Below, one piece after another: positions 50,401 to 59,116 of a DNA stretch of 64,000 nt; position 1 is the first letter of the stretch; each line of letters begins with the position of its first letter. The translations under genes and the position numbers were made by a program. The DNA is taken from the NCBI RefSeq assembly GCF_000472665.1, contig NZ_KI421448.1:135836-199835 (forward strand), read 5' to 3'. Under the pieces are notes generated by a model. That model was given only the letters and a program-made list of their open reading frames with translations, was not told the DNA's origin and did no database searches. Origin of the DNA: Acetobacterium malicum subsp. dehalogenans DSM 11527. GTDB lineage: Bacteria; Bacillota; Clostridia; Eubacteriales; Eubacteriaceae.

Positions 50401-50832
50401 ATCCGAAGTGATCGGTTTTTCAACTCCGGGAATGGTGGGGACATTGACACTCTTGGCAACAATTTTCGACTGGATCTTATCGCCCATTTTCTCCATCATT
50501 TCGTGGGTTGGTCCGATAAAGACAATCCCTTCTTCTTCACAGCGTTTTGCAAAAAGTGGGTTTTCGGCAAGAAAACCATAACCGGGATGAATGGCGTCAA
50601 CCTCTTTTTTCTTGGCCAGAGTAATGATCTTGTCCATATCCAGATAGGCTTCCACCGGACCACTGGTGCCGGTGATCAGATAAGACTCGTCGGCCTTGGT
50701 TCTAAAAAGAGACAGCTTATCTTCTTGTGCATAAATTGCCACGGTATGAATCCCCAGCTCCTGACAAGCCCGGATTATCCGGATGGCAATTTCTCCGCGA
50801 TTTGCGATTAGTACTTTATTAAACTTCTTCAT
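47404..50832 (-). CDS. pyc: Pyruvate carboxylase
   Basis: Biotin-dependent enzyme converting pyruvate, bicarbonate and ATP to oxaloacetate for anaplerosis. The 1142-aa length is full. The start is ATG 50832 (MKKFNKVLIANRGEIAIR) after AAGGAAAG; an upstream TTG is unlikely. Biotin carboxylase fills residues 1 to about 450 (KAAAGGGGRGMR near 163, FIEMNPRIQVEHTVTE near 290). The carboxyltransferase barrel runs from about 530 (LLVDTTFRDAHQS, carbamylated-Lys motif AIKDMSGLLKP near 700). The biotin carrier domain is at the C-terminus, with biotinyl Lys in VEAMKMETEM. On the minus strand a TATAAT-like box lies about 75 bp upstream. Confidence 0.97.
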   Translation of the reverse strand: MKKFNKVLIANRGEIAIRIIRACQELGIHTVAIYAQEDKLSLFRTKADESYLITGTSGPVEAYLDMDKIITLAKKKEVDAIHPGYGFLAENPLFAKRCEEEGIVFIGPTHEMMEKMGDKIQSKIVAKSVNVPTIPGVEKPITSDSEALEFAQKAGYPIILKAAAGGGGRGMRIVREEKDLLKEFHSATSEATKAFGDGTIFVEKYLEEPKHIEVQILGDNHGNVVHLFERDCSIQRRHQKIVEFTPSLSINDEQRQAICKDAIKLAKEVNYRNAGTIEFLVDKKGDHYFIEMNPRIQVEHTVTELVTGIDLVQSQILIAQGLPLDSVEIGIPSQESVETRGSAIQCRITTEDPKNHFMPDTGRLDVYRTGSGFGIRLDGGNGFTGAEITPYYDSLLVKSTSFSRNFEDARRKALRALKEMKIEGVQTNKDFLINVLQHPTFIGGKCDTKFIDDHPELFEIEDQKSEASNVLKYFGNIIVNETFGNKPDFDEPYIPTIPVDTEFRGSKQILDERGPDGLVKWIKDQEKLLLVDTTFRDAHQSISATRVRSRDMIKIARETAALAPDLFALEMWGGATFDVSYRFLKESPWRRLDELRKRVPNILFQMLLRGANAVGYKNYPDNVIRAFVQEAAKSGIDIFRIFDSLNWMEGMKISIDEVLKTDKIAEVSICYTGDILDTSRTKYNLDYYLRMAREIEKTGAHILAIKDMSGLLKPGAAYKLIEALKQEVSMPIHLHTHDTTGNGVATVLFGQMAGADIADAALNGISGLTSQPALNSIVAALKNTPRDTGLNEDELQILSDYWGTTRQVYSKFESEMKSGSTEIYKLEIPGGQYSNLRAQVESFGLGHKFREVKEKYMEANLMLGDIVKVTPSSKTVGDLAIFMVQNDLTVDNIKTKGKELSYPDSVVDFYKGMIGQPEGGFDPELQKIVLKGIEPITVRPGILLPDEDFDKIKKDFKEEFGCELSDREALSVALYPKVMKEYVEFIQEYGDFMRMESHAFFYGLKVGEVIDVEVSKGKRFIIKLVSIGLPNDEGMCPLMFEVDGFRREIHVEDKRSLSAKQKVTMLKADPKNPKQIGSGIPGTVLKVLVNEGEEVKKNQALVIVEAMKMETEMVASEDGKVKRIYVSDGQSVQSGELIVEME

Positions 50833-51019
50833 CTTTCCTTCTACTTTCTCGTATGCATTTTTATGCATCCTAATTCTCATCTGCAAAAAATTAATTGTAG
50901 CTATTATATAAAATTGTACGGAATTATTAAAGCTATTTTTTCAGGAATATTAAATTATTTTTTTCTGCCGCTGATTCGGATTCAATTCAGCTTGATTTTA
51001 CTCTTAAATCGATTTTTCG

Positions 51020-51349
51020 TCACTTCTGCTTAATGTTTTCTTTAGTTAACTTTTCAGTTGTAATGCGGCTACGATATTTCATGACCACAGCAACACCGGT
51101 CTTTTTTGCCCCCCGGACAATTTTTTTGGGGGCGCGTTTACGAGGGGCCGACTTGAATCGAGTTTCATCTATTTCTTTTTCTCTGGCTTTTTCGATCCGT
51201 TCATTTTCCAGACGTTGAAACCCATACCGTCTTTCGGTCTCATCTTCCATTTTCTGATTGTCGGAATAGAGGGTCCCGGAGAGCCGTCTGACGATAAAAT
51301 AGCCCGGAATCACGATAACCAGCACAATAATAAGCATTCCGATATCCAT
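51020..51349 (-). CDS. Small single-pass membrane protein
   Basis: A 109-aa protein with one N-terminal membrane helix (MLIIVLVIVIPGYFIVRRL) and a very basic cytoplasmic tail (KSAPRKRAPKKIVRGAKKTG). No family is recognised. It is the last gene of the shikimate operon, 2 bp after the chorismate mutase stop. Its relation to aromatic biosynthesis is unclear. Confidence 0.75.
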   Translation of the reverse strand: MDIGMLIIVLVIVIPGYFIVRRLSGTLYSDNQKMEDETERRYGFQRLENERIEKAREKEIDETRFKSAPRKRAPKKIVRGAKKTGVAVVMKYRSRITTEKLTKENIKQK

Positions 51350-51351
51350 AT

Positions 51352-51648
51352 CTATTTGCCTCTTTCGCCCATTTCTTTTTTGTCAATCCAGTCTTTCTGA
51401 TACTCCTTACTGGAGACCAGAATCTCCTGTAGAAAGCGTTCATACTCTTTGGTATAGTTCTTATTTTGCAGCTGGATCAGGTTCTTCTGCAACATTTTTT
51501 CTTCCCGGTTTTGATCGAATATATTACCGTTATTACTGAATTTATATTCAGCAACAGCCTGGATACAATCCATTCGCTGCTCAAATAGAACCCGCATCTG
51601 AGCATCAATCTCATCTATTTTATTCCTGATTTCATCTAATGATTTCAA
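51352..51648 (-). CDS. Chorismate mutase (AroQ type)
   Basis: A 98-aa all-helical enzyme that turns chorismate into prephenate. SLDEIRNKIDEIDAQMRVLF matches the first AroQ helix with its active-site Arg, ERMDCIQAVAEYKFS-like sequence follows (QRMDCIQAVAEYK with the catalytic Lys), and the C-terminal helix is YERFLQEILVSSKEYQ. It is 11 bp downstream of aroC in the same operon. Confidence 0.9.
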   Translation of the reverse strand: MKSLDEIRNKIDEIDAQMRVLFEQRMDCIQAVAEYKFSNNGNIFDQNREEKMLQKNLIQLQNKNYTKEYERFLQEILVSSKEYQKDWIDKKEMGERGK

Positions 51649-51659
51649 TCGCGACCTCC

Positions 51660-52739
51660 TTAAAGTAAAAAATCTGCCATACAGATGGCGATGGCGGCTT
51701 CGACCACAGGAAAGGCTCTGACGACGATACAGGGATCATGACGACCCTGTATCGTCAGGGTCGCATCTTTTCTTTCGCTCAGATTAATGGTCTGTTGTTC
51801 TTTGCCAATGGAAGGCGTCGGTTTAAAGGCCACCTGAAAAACAATGGGCATCCCGTTGGAAATACCACCGTTGATACCGCCATTATAATTAGTAGCTGTT
51901 TCAATCTGCCCGTCATTCATTCTCAGGGCATCGTTGGCTTGGGAACCGCGCAGGCTGACCACTTCAAAACCAGCCCCAAAGGTCACACCTTTTACTGCCG
52001 GTATCGAAAACAACAAAGCGGATAAGCGGCTTTCAATGGATTCGAAAAAAGGATTGCCAACTCCCGGTTCCAGACCGGTGATAAAACCTTCGACCAAACC
52101 GCCGATTGAGTCTTCATCTGCCACTGCCGCAATGATGGCCTGTTTCATGGCATCTTCAAGATTGGCATGATAAAGAGGAAAGGCGGGATTTTCAAAGCCC
52201 TTGATCAAAGTTTTATAAACCCGCCAATCACGAATCGGTTCATCTTTGACATCACCAATCGAGACAATCCGACTGCCAATTCCCAGCTCTGGTCTGATCG
52301 CGGTCAGGATCTCTTTGGCGATGGCTCCGGCAAAAACCAGCGGTGCCGTCAGCCGGCCGGAAAAGTGGCCACCGCCCCGGTAGTCCTGAAAGCCGCCATA
52401 TCGGGCGTTGGCGGCATAGTCAGCATGGCCCGGTCGCATCAGATCTTTGGTTTTGGCATAATCGCCGGAACGGGTATTTTCATTGCGAATCAGCCCAGCT
52501 AGCGGTGCGCCGGTGGTTTTGCCATTGAAAATGCCACTGAGGACTTCAATTTGATCCCCTTCTTTGCGGGGCGTCGCCAGGGGATTTCCCCGGGCAGCCC
52601 GGCGGTTCAGTTCATGCTGAACCCGTTCCAGATCGATGTCGATTCCTGATGGGAGTCCATCAATGACCGCGCCAATGCCATGGCCATGGGATTCACCAAA
52701 AATCGACACTTTAAATTTATTTCCCCATGTCGAGCCCAA
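51660..52739 (-). CDS. aroC: Chorismate synthase, TTG start
   Basis: Makes chorismate from EPSP using reduced FMN. The start is taken as TTG 52739 (LGSTWGNKFKVSIFGESHG, initiator Met), 7 nt after GGGAGGTG. An open frame extends 60 codons further but reads through aroA out of frame, so it is not coding. The 359-aa product has GESHGHGIGAVIDG, MRPGHADYAANARYGG, GGGHFSGRLTA, MPIVFQVAFKPTPSIG and GRHDPCIVVRAFPV. It overlaps the 3' end of aroA by 23 bp. Confidence 0.93.
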   Translation of the reverse strand: MGSTWGNKFKVSIFGESHGHGIGAVIDGLPSGIDIDLERVQHELNRRAARGNPLATPRKEGDQIEVLSGIFNGKTTGAPLAGLIRNENTRSGDYAKTKDLMRPGHADYAANARYGGFQDYRGGGHFSGRLTAPLVFAGAIAKEILTAIRPELGIGSRIVSIGDVKDEPIRDWRVYKTLIKGFENPAFPLYHANLEDAMKQAIIAAVADEDSIGGLVEGFITGLEPGVGNPFFESIESRLSALLFSIPAVKGVTFGAGFEVVSLRGSQANDALRMNDGQIETATNYNGGINGGISNGMPIVFQVAFKPTPSIGKEQQTINLSERKDATLTIQGRHDPCIVVRAFPVVEAAIAICMADFLL

Positions 52740-54018
52740 TCCACTCACCTCCCATTGCTGTGAAATCTTCCCAAAAATGCGGGTAAGATTTATTGACGGC
52801 TTCAGCACCGTCCAGGATAACCTTGCCGTCGGCACAAATCGATGCGATCGCCACAGCCATCGCAATCCGATGATCATTATGGCTCTCGACATGACCTCCA
52901 GTGAAGCCATCAACCCCATGAATCACCAGTCCATCGGCGGTTTCTTCAATATTACCGCCCAGTTTGTTGAGTACATCGGCAGTGGCCATCAACCGGTCGG
53001 ATTCTTTAAAGCGCAGCCGCTCACCATTGACAATCGTGGTAACACCTTTACTCAGACTGCCAACCACTCCTAAAATCGGAACCAGATCCGGGCACTGGGA
53101 TACATCAATGACGGTTCCCTGAGTTTGCGATTTCTTGACAATCAGTCTGTCTGCTTGAACACTGATCTCGCCACCCATTTCTTTTAATATGTCAACAATG
53201 ACCTTATCACCTTGGTGCGACGCATTGTTTAAATCTCGACAGTCCATCATTTCACCGATGGTACCTGCGACCAGCCAGAATGCTCCCTGGGAAAAATCGC
53301 CTTCGACCCGATAGTTGCCAGGAGTGTAGGCCTGATTGCCCGTGATCAGAAAACGTTGATCATTGTCATTGACGATCTCAATCCCAAAATGCTTTAAAAC
53401 GTCCAGGGTGATGTCAATATAGGGTTTAGACTCCAGCTTTGAAGTCAGTTCAATCACCGAATCTCCGGCAAGCAGTGGCAAGGCAAACATCAGCCCGGTA
53501 ATAAACTGGGAACTGACGCCGCCATCAATCTTATAGACGCCAGGAGTCAGAGAGCCTTCCATCACCAGGGGTAAATCCTGGTTTTTTTCTAAATGTTCAT
53601 ATTTAATTGCTTTTTCGGCAAATATTTCATAATACGGCTTCATCGGGCGGGTAACCAGACGCCCTTTTCCGGTAATCACCGCCCGTTTCGGCTGGAGCAG
53701 CACAATCGGGACAATAAACCGCAGGGTTGATCCCGACTCATTGCACTGAATCGTCTCTGTCGCCAACGCCAGCGGATCACAGCCCTGAATAGTGAGCGTA
53801 AAACGCCCGTTTTGCTCTTCCTGATAAGCAATGCTGGCCCCCAATGCTGTCATCGCATCACAGGTCGCAATCATATCCAGGGACATCAGCACATTTGAAA
53901 TCACGCTCTCGCCCTTAGCCAGCCCCGCCGAAATAATCGCCCGGTGACTCACACTCTTCGAAGGCGGTATTTCCAAACTGCCCGTTAATATCTTAGGTGT
54001 AATCTCTATCGTTCTCAT
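52717..54018 (-). CDS. aroA: EPSP synthase
   Basis: 3-phosphoshikimate 1-carboxyvinyltransferase, 433 aa. Substrate motifs: PPSKSVSHRAIISAGLA near residue 18, CNESGSTLRFIVPI near 90 (related to the NAGTAMR region of other classes), and RLRFKESDRLMATADVL near 335. This fits class II-like sequences, where the loop is variable. Middle gene of the aroB-aroA-aroC operon, 20 bp after aroB. Confidence 0.95.
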   Translation of the reverse strand: MRTIEITPKILTGSLEIPPSKSVSHRAIISAGLAKGESVISNVLMSLDMIATCDAMTALGASIAYQEEQNGRFTLTIQGCDPLALATETIQCNESGSTLRFIVPIVLLQPKRAVITGKGRLVTRPMKPYYEIFAEKAIKYEHLEKNQDLPLVMEGSLTPGVYKIDGGVSSQFITGLMFALPLLAGDSVIELTSKLESKPYIDITLDVLKHFGIEIVNDNDQRFLITGNQAYTPGNYRVEGDFSQGAFWLVAGTIGEMMDCRDLNNASHQGDKVIVDILKEMGGEISVQADRLIVKKSQTQGTVIDVSQCPDLVPILGVVGSLSKGVTTIVNGERLRFKESDRLMATADVLNKLGGNIEETADGLVIHGVDGFTGGHVESHNDHRIAMAVAIASICADGKVILDGAEAVNKSYPHFWEDFTAMGGEWIGLDMGK

Positions 54019-54038
54019 TTTCTTCCTCTTAATTTCTA

Positions 54039-55106
54039 TTATCTAAACAGTTCGATGGCCTGGGGTTTCTGGATCTTAACAATCTGAGCCTTGCCGATTT
54101 TTTCCAGGGCACAGATGTAAAGGGAGTCATTCTCAAATTTCTTGTCCGTAAACAGTATTTCCTGAACCTTGTCCAACGGCATTTTCGGCAACTCCGTGGG
54201 CAATCCGTAATTCTCCAGGATCTCGATAATATTGGTGTAGGTGTCCTTCTGGCTGATCCCCTCGGCGACGGTTTTTTTGGTGATCTGAGCCATGCCAATA
54301 GCCACCGCTTCACCATGCGAATATTTTTTAAATTTAAAATACGTTTCCACCACATGACCGATGGTGTGACCAAAATTCAAGATCCGCCGCAAGCCCTGCT
54401 CATGTTCGTCGGTTTGAACCACATCCCGCTTGATCTGACAGCATTTGGCAATGATATCTTCCATATCTTCGACCAGATCCTCATAATAAGCATAACCCAT
54501 TAGCTTCACAAACAGCGGTGCACTACTAATACAGCCGTATTTGATAACCTCGGCCATGCCATCAACCATATAATGATCTTCCAGGGTTTCCAGGAATAAG
54601 GGATCAATGATGACAGCCTTGGGCTGATGGAAAGCCCCGACCAGATTCTTCCCATAATCCATATCAATTCCGACTTTTCCGCCCACACTGCTGTCAACCT
54701 GAGCCAATAGTGATGTCGGCACCTGGATCAGATCGATGCCGCGGAGATAGGTCGCGGCACAATAACCGCCCAAATCGCCAACCACACCGCCACCCAGGGT
54801 CAGAATGGCGTCACTGCGGGTAATATTGCACTTAATCAATTCGTTATAAATCTCCGCCGTTTGGGCCAAACACTTACTCCCCTCCCCCGGCGGAATGACA
54901 ATGCTGTAAACCTTGGGACCAGCCTGGCGGACCTGACGTTCGACCTCGCTTAAATATTCTTTGGCCACATTTTTATCGGTGATAATGACCACCTTATGAT
55001 ACTGGGAAAAGAGCGCTTTCATTTGGGACAACCGCCCTTTAATACCTTTTTCAATAATAATGGGGTACTGATGTGTATTCTCTGTTTTGCAAATTAATTC
55101 CTTCAT
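54039..55106 (-). CDS. aroB: 3-Dehydroquinate synthase
   Basis: First gene of the operon, a 355-aa NAD- and metal-dependent enzyme cyclising DAHP to dehydroquinate. NAD site GGGVVGDLGGYCAATY near residue 103 and DSSVGGKVGID near 140. The metal ligands are in GMAEVIKYG (Glu near 188) and NFGHTIGHVVE (two His near 255-259). ATG 55106 follows AAAGGAG. Confidence 0.95.
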   Translation of the reverse strand: MKELICKTENTHQYPIIIEKGIKGRLSQMKALFSQYHKVVIITDKNVAKEYLSEVERQVRQAGPKVYSIVIPPGEGSKCLAQTAEIYNELIKCNITRSDAILTLGGGVVGDLGGYCAATYLRGIDLIQVPTSLLAQVDSSVGGKVGIDMDYGKNLVGAFHQPKAVIIDPLFLETLEDHYMVDGMAEVIKYGCISSAPLFVKLMGYAYYEDLVEDMEDIIAKCCQIKRDVVQTDEHEQGLRRILNFGHTIGHVVETYFKFKKYSHGEAVAIGMAQITKKTVAEGISQKDTYTNIIEILENYGLPTELPKMPLDKVQEILFTDKKFENDSLYICALEKIGKAQIVKIQKPQAIELFR

Positions 55107-55136
55107 TTTCTCGGCTCCTTTAAAATCTTAACGTCT

Positions 55137-55145
55137 ATTATATCA
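55137..55145 (-). promoter_or_regulatory. Extended -10 promoter of the aro operon
   Basis: TGATATAAT (TGnTATAAT) reads leftward about 30 bp upstream of the aroB start; no good -35 hexamer is present, as is common for extended -10 promoters. The predicted leader is short, with no room for a T-box. Confidence 0.5.
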
Positions 55146-55243
55146 TAGTTTTTTCAATTTAAAACCATAAAGCACTTTCCCACCCTTAAAATAGTTTGAG
55201 TATTGTCTACACCTGTCTTTCAAACAAAGACAGATTAATTTAT

Positions 55244-55269
55244 AAAAGAACCGCCTTAAATAAGACGGT
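55244..55269 (-). terminator. Terminator hairpin downstream of the BMP/ABC operon
   Basis: ACCG-CTTA and TAAG-CGGT pair with one internal mismatch; on the minus strand TCTTTTATA follows. A near-identical hairpin lies at 55506-55525, so this 24-bp sequence is present as a direct repeat on both sides of MITE copy 2. Confidence 0.6.
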
Positions 55270-55291
55270 CTGAAGTTGTCGATAAACTACC

Positions 55292-55479
55292 GTACCGACC
55301 AATTGTTAATCTGTTGTTCGCCGCGCCATCCGAAATTCGCTTTGCTCCTTTCGCATTGGTCGCGGGCAGTCGCCAACTACAAGCAAGCTTGTGATTGGCT
55401 CGTTGCCTGCGCGCAGAATCGGACAGGCGCTGCCGTGTCCGCTCCGATGCGTACAACATGATGTAACAATTGTCGGTAC
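55292..55479. mobile_element. MITE-like repeat, copy 2 (188 bp, inverted relative to copy 1)
   Basis: It begins GTACCGACCAATTGTTAATC and ends ACAATTGTCGGTAC; same length as copy 1 and the same sequence with few changes. It lies between the ABC operon and aroB. A 24-bp direct repeat at 55248-55271 and 55504-55527 (one mismatch, carrying the terminator hairpin) flanks it. Confidence 0.88.
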
Positions 55480-55532
55480 TGGGTTATCTTTTTTGATAGT
55501 CTGGAACCGCATTAAATAAGACGGTCTAGTGT

Positions 55533-56465
55533 TTATCGGTCTTCCTTGAAATAGTTTTTACCCAGCCAGGCCGGTTCTTTTTTGTTGCTGCTCTTGCGCA
55601 TCGAGGTAAAGATCAACACAAAGACCGTTGCCAAGTAAGGCAGGGCGGTAAACAGGTAAATAGAAACCGGCAGGGTGTATTGCTGGAGCCAGAAACTGGC
55701 AATATCCAGGGCCCCAAAGAAGTAAGCTCCCAGCAAAGCTTTGCCCGGATTCCACATCGCAAAGATAACCAATGCCACTGCAATCCAGCCCCGGCCGCTG
55801 ACCACATTGACCGGATAAATACTGATATATACCAGTGATAAAAAAGCGCCACCAAGGCCACACAGAGCCCCGCACAGGGCGATGTTGAAATATTTATACT
55901 TATCGACCGGAATACCGCTGGCATCCGCCGCGACCGGATTTTCACCGACCATCCGGGTATTTAAGCCCCACTTGGTTTTGTAGAGGTAAATATAAATGGC
56001 AATCACCAGAAAATAGGAAAAATAGACATAGATGCTCTGGTTAAAAAAGATCTGACCAACGTAGGGGATGTCCCCCAATACTGGCAGCTTAATTGGTGCA
56101 AAAAAAGTCGTGATCGCCTCTGGTACTTTCTTGCCGACAAAGTTTTTACCAAAGAAAGCGGCGAAACCAACTCCAAAGATACTAAGCGTTAGGCCGGTAA
56201 CAACCTGGTTGGCTTTTAAACTGATGGTCAGAAACCCATAAATCAGGGCTCCGGCGGCTCCGGCAATGGCGGCGCAGAATACTGCCGCATAGGGATTACC
56301 AAAGGTAAACCCGGCGATAAAACCAACTACCGCCCCCATCTGCATCATCCCTTCGACCCCCAGATTCAGGTGACCAACTTTCTCGGAAATAATTTCGCCC
56401 AGAGTCGCATAAAGTAAGCAGGTCCCGGCTTTAACTGCCGCTGCCAAGAAAAAAATAAATTCCAT
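55533..56465 (-). CDS. ABC permease, NupQ/YufQ-type
   Basis: A 310-aa membrane protein of the branched-chain/simple-sugar permease type, with about eight to ten helices. GEIISEKVGHLNLGVEGMMQ near residue 22 is the typical conserved N-terminal motif, and GENPVAADASGIPVDKYKYF near 175 is the coupling-loop region. Together with the next two genes it forms the channel of a BMP-dependent importer. It begins 1 bp before the preceding gene's stop region, i.e. genes are contiguous. Confidence 0.9.
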   Translation of the reverse strand: MEFIFFLAAAVKAGTCLLYATLGEIISEKVGHLNLGVEGMMQMGAVVGFIAGFTFGNPYAAVFCAAIAGAAGALIYGFLTISLKANQVVTGLTLSIFGVGFAAFFGKNFVGKKVPEAITTFFAPIKLPVLGDIPYVGQIFFNQSIYVYFSYFLVIAIYIYLYKTKWGLNTRMVGENPVAADASGIPVDKYKYFNIALCGALCGLGGAFLSLVYISIYPVNVVSGRGWIAVALVIFAMWNPGKALLGAYFFGALDIASFWLQQYTLPVSIYLFTALPYLATVFVLIFTSMRKSSNKKEPAWLGKNYFKEDR

Positions 56466-57530
56466 TTATGCAACCTCACTTTTCGTTTTATCAGAAACAA
56501 ATCGATACTGCAAGACAAACTCACTGCCCAAAATAAAGAACAGAATAATCGCCTGGATCATTTCGGCTACCGAGCCGGGAATCTGGAACGCGGTTTGAAT
56601 ATAAGAAGCCCCCTGCAATAGTACCGCAAAGGCAAAGGAATTGACCACCACAAACGGCACCTTAAGCCCTGACAGCCAAGCTACGATGATGGCGGTAAAA
56701 CCTAACCCACCGGTAATTTCAGTTGACAACGCACCGCTGACACCGGTCGTCTGCATCATCCCCACGATCCCGCATAAGCCGCCACTGACCAACGCGGCAA
56801 TAATAATCGTTTTGGTAACATTGATCCCAATGTATCGGGCCGTATTTTCACTTTCCCCCAACACCGCAATTTCAAAGCCGATTTTTGATCGATTCATAAA
56901 ATAATACATCGCCAGAACAATAATAACTGCCATCAGAATGCTTAAATTGAAACCGCCGGCACTGGGGAGCAAAGCGTTTTCGGGGAGATTGGCAATTTTC
57001 GGCATGCCGTTGGCAGCCGGGTCCTTCCAAAAATCATATTGCAATGCCGTTACCAACGTCAAAGCGATGTAGTTGAGCATCAGTGTAAACAAGGTTTCGT
57101 TTGTTCCGAAACGGGCCTTGAAAAATGCCGGGATCATCAGCCAGACTGCCCCAAATGCAAAAGAAACCACAATCATCAGTAATAACATCAGCGGCAGTGG
57201 CAAATCCGGCAGCAGCCGCACCACCAGAGTGGTTCCCACTGCCCCCATCAGAAACTGTCCCTCGGCACCGATATTCCAGAAACGCATTTTAAAAGCGACC
57301 ATCACCCCCAAAGACAATACCAGCAAGGGTACCATTTTTTCGATGGTGGCAGCAAAGCGATATAACGAACCAAAACAGCCCTGAACAATCCCAATATACA
57401 ATTCAATCGGATTAGCCCCGGCCACCAGCACAATAATCGATGCCACTGCTAACGCCGCCAATACGGCCGAAAGCCGAACAACTATTTTCTCCCGCGTTTT
57501 GGGGACATCTTTTTTTACGATATGGAGCAT
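56466..57530 (-). CDS. ABC permease, NupP/YufP-type
   Basis: A 354-aa partner permease. It has an extra N-terminal segment (VKKDVPKTREKIVVRLSAVL), MRFWNIGAEGQFLMGAVGTT near 85, and GESENTARYIGINVTKTII near 225. It overlaps the ATPase gene by 16 bp, so translation is coupled. Confidence 0.9.
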   Translation of the reverse strand: MLHIVKKDVPKTREKIVVRLSAVLAALAVASIIVLVAGANPIELYIGIVQGCFGSLYRFAATIEKMVPLLVLSLGVMVAFKMRFWNIGAEGQFLMGAVGTTLVVRLLPDLPLPLMLLLMIVVSFAFGAVWLMIPAFFKARFGTNETLFTLMLNYIALTLVTALQYDFWKDPAANGMPKIANLPENALLPSAGGFNLSILMAVIIVLAMYYFMNRSKIGFEIAVLGESENTARYIGINVTKTIIIAALVSGGLCGIVGMMQTTGVSGALSTEITGGLGFTAIIVAWLSGLKVPFVVVNSFAFAVLLQGASYIQTAFQIPGSVAEMIQAIILFFILGSEFVLQYRFVSDKTKSEVA

Positions 57531-59053
57531 CCTGCTTCTCCTTCATTCATTACCCCGGACATCATCAATCCAATGGCTTCTTTGGTGGTTTTTCTGGGAT
57601 CCACAATCCCCGTTACCCGACCTTCACACAAGACCATGATGCGGTCACAAAGACTCATTAATACATCCAGATCTTCACCCACATACATGATCGGCTTCAT
57701 TTTTACTTTTTGTTCATTGAGCAATTCGTAGATTATCTGTGATGACCCCACATCCAGGCCTCTGGTCGCATAAGCGGTCACCAGCAGTTTTGGTTCCAGT
57801 TCAATTTCCCGGCCCAGCAAGACCTTTTGAATATTACCGCCGGAAAGCAGACTGACAGCATGATTCTCAATCGCCGGCGTGGAAACATTCAGCCGCTCAA
57901 CCAAAGCTTCAGCCTTATCCCGGGATACTTCCCGGGAAATGCCCATGCCTTTTTTGTTACGGTAATCCTTCAATAAGACATTATCGATAATATCCATGGA
58001 GGAAACCAGACCCATCCCCAGGCGGTCCTCTGGAACAAAGCTCAGGCTGATCCCCATTTGACTGATTTTCTCAGGATTCTTGCCGACGATGTTTTCGCCT
58101 TCAAAAATAATTTCGCCTGATTTAAGATGGTAGAGCCCGGCGATCCCTTCGCATAGTTCTTTCTGGCCACTGCCGGCAATTCCGGCGACGCCAAGAATTT
58201 CCCCAGCATAAAGATCAAAGCTGACATGATCCAAAATATGAACCTTGTTCCGGTCGATGGCAGTGATATCTTTAACTTCCAGACATTTTCCACCCCGCTC
58301 CACCGGAACATAGGGAACATTAAGTTCCATCATATCACCAACCATCATCCCGGCCAGTTCCTGGGGGGTGGTTTCTGCTTTGTTCACCGTCTGAATGGTG
58401 GTTCCTTTTCGCATAATCGTAATCCGGTCGCTGATTTCCATGACTTCTTCCAGTTTATGGGTAATAATTATCACCGAACAACCGGTTGCCACCATTTTTT
58501 TGACGATCTCAAAGAGGTTCTTAATTTCCTGAGGCGTCAATACCGCGGTGGGTTCATCCAAGATTAATATATCCGCACCACGATACAGAACCTTGAAAAT
58601 TTCCAGGCTCTGCTTCTCCGCAACTGACATTTCGTAGACCTTTTTATTGGGATTAATATCCATTCCCAATTGAGCAATCAATTTCCCCATCTCATCTAAA
58701 ATCTTTTTCTTGTTTAAAAAAGGGGTTGTTTTACGACTGCCGGCGGCAACGTTTTCCATGGCCGAAAAAACATCAACCAGTTTGTAGTGCTGCGGCAACA
58801 TCCCAATACCCAAATCCAGAGCAATCTTGGGGGAACTGATGTTGACCAGCTGCCCCTTCACTTCGATCTGTCCTTCATCCGGCATATAAATGCCATTTAA
58901 GACATTCATCAGTGAACTTTTACCAGCTCCGTTTTCTCCCAATATGGCATGTACTTCTCCCTTTTTTAATGAAAATTCCACATGATCCAGGGCTTTGACT
59001 TTACCAAAAACCTTTGTGATGTTTTCCATTTTAACGACATAATCATTGTTCAT
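57515..59053 (-). CDS. ABC ATPase with two nucleotide-binding domains, NupO/YufO-type
   Basis: A 512-aa duplicated ATPase. First domain: ILGENGAGKSSLMNVLNG near 36, atypical signature MSVAEKQSLEI, and Walker B ILILDEPTAVLTPQE. Second domain: degenerate P-loop GVAGIAGSGQKELCEGIAGL near 295, signature SLLSGGNIQKVLLGREIELE, and VTAYATRGLDVGSSQIIYEL. This asymmetry is normal in sugar/nucleoside importers of this class. It powers uptake with the two permeases and the BMP lipoprotein. Confidence 0.92.
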   Translation of the reverse strand: MNNDYVVKMENITKVFGKVKALDHVEFSLKKGEVHAILGENGAGKSSLMNVLNGIYMPDEGQIEVKGQLVNISSPKIALDLGIGMLPQHYKLVDVFSAMENVAAGSRKTTPFLNKKKILDEMGKLIAQLGMDINPNKKVYEMSVAEKQSLEIFKVLYRGADILILDEPTAVLTPQEIKNLFEIVKKMVATGCSVIIITHKLEEVMEISDRITIMRKGTTIQTVNKAETTPQELAGMMVGDMMELNVPYVPVERGGKCLEVKDITAIDRNKVHILDHVSFDLYAGEILGVAGIAGSGQKELCEGIAGLYHLKSGEIIFEGENIVGKNPEKISQMGISLSFVPEDRLGMGLVSSMDIIDNVLLKDYRNKKGMGISREVSRDKAEALVERLNVSTPAIENHAVSLLSGGNIQKVLLGREIELEPKLLVTAYATRGLDVGSSQIIYELLNEQKVKMKPIMYVGEDLDVLMSLCDRIMVLCEGRVTGIVDPRKTTKEAIGLMMSGVMNEGEAGCSIS

Positions 59054-59116
59054 GTTTTCACCTTTACTAAAAATAGCGGACAGAGCCCAAAGGCTCTGTC
59101 CGTTATACTATTTGTA

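Noticed and set aside
52740-52919. 60-residue N-terminal extension of chorismate synthase
   Set aside because: It overlaps aroA in another frame, and a TTG with a strong ribosome site starts exactly at the family N-terminus.
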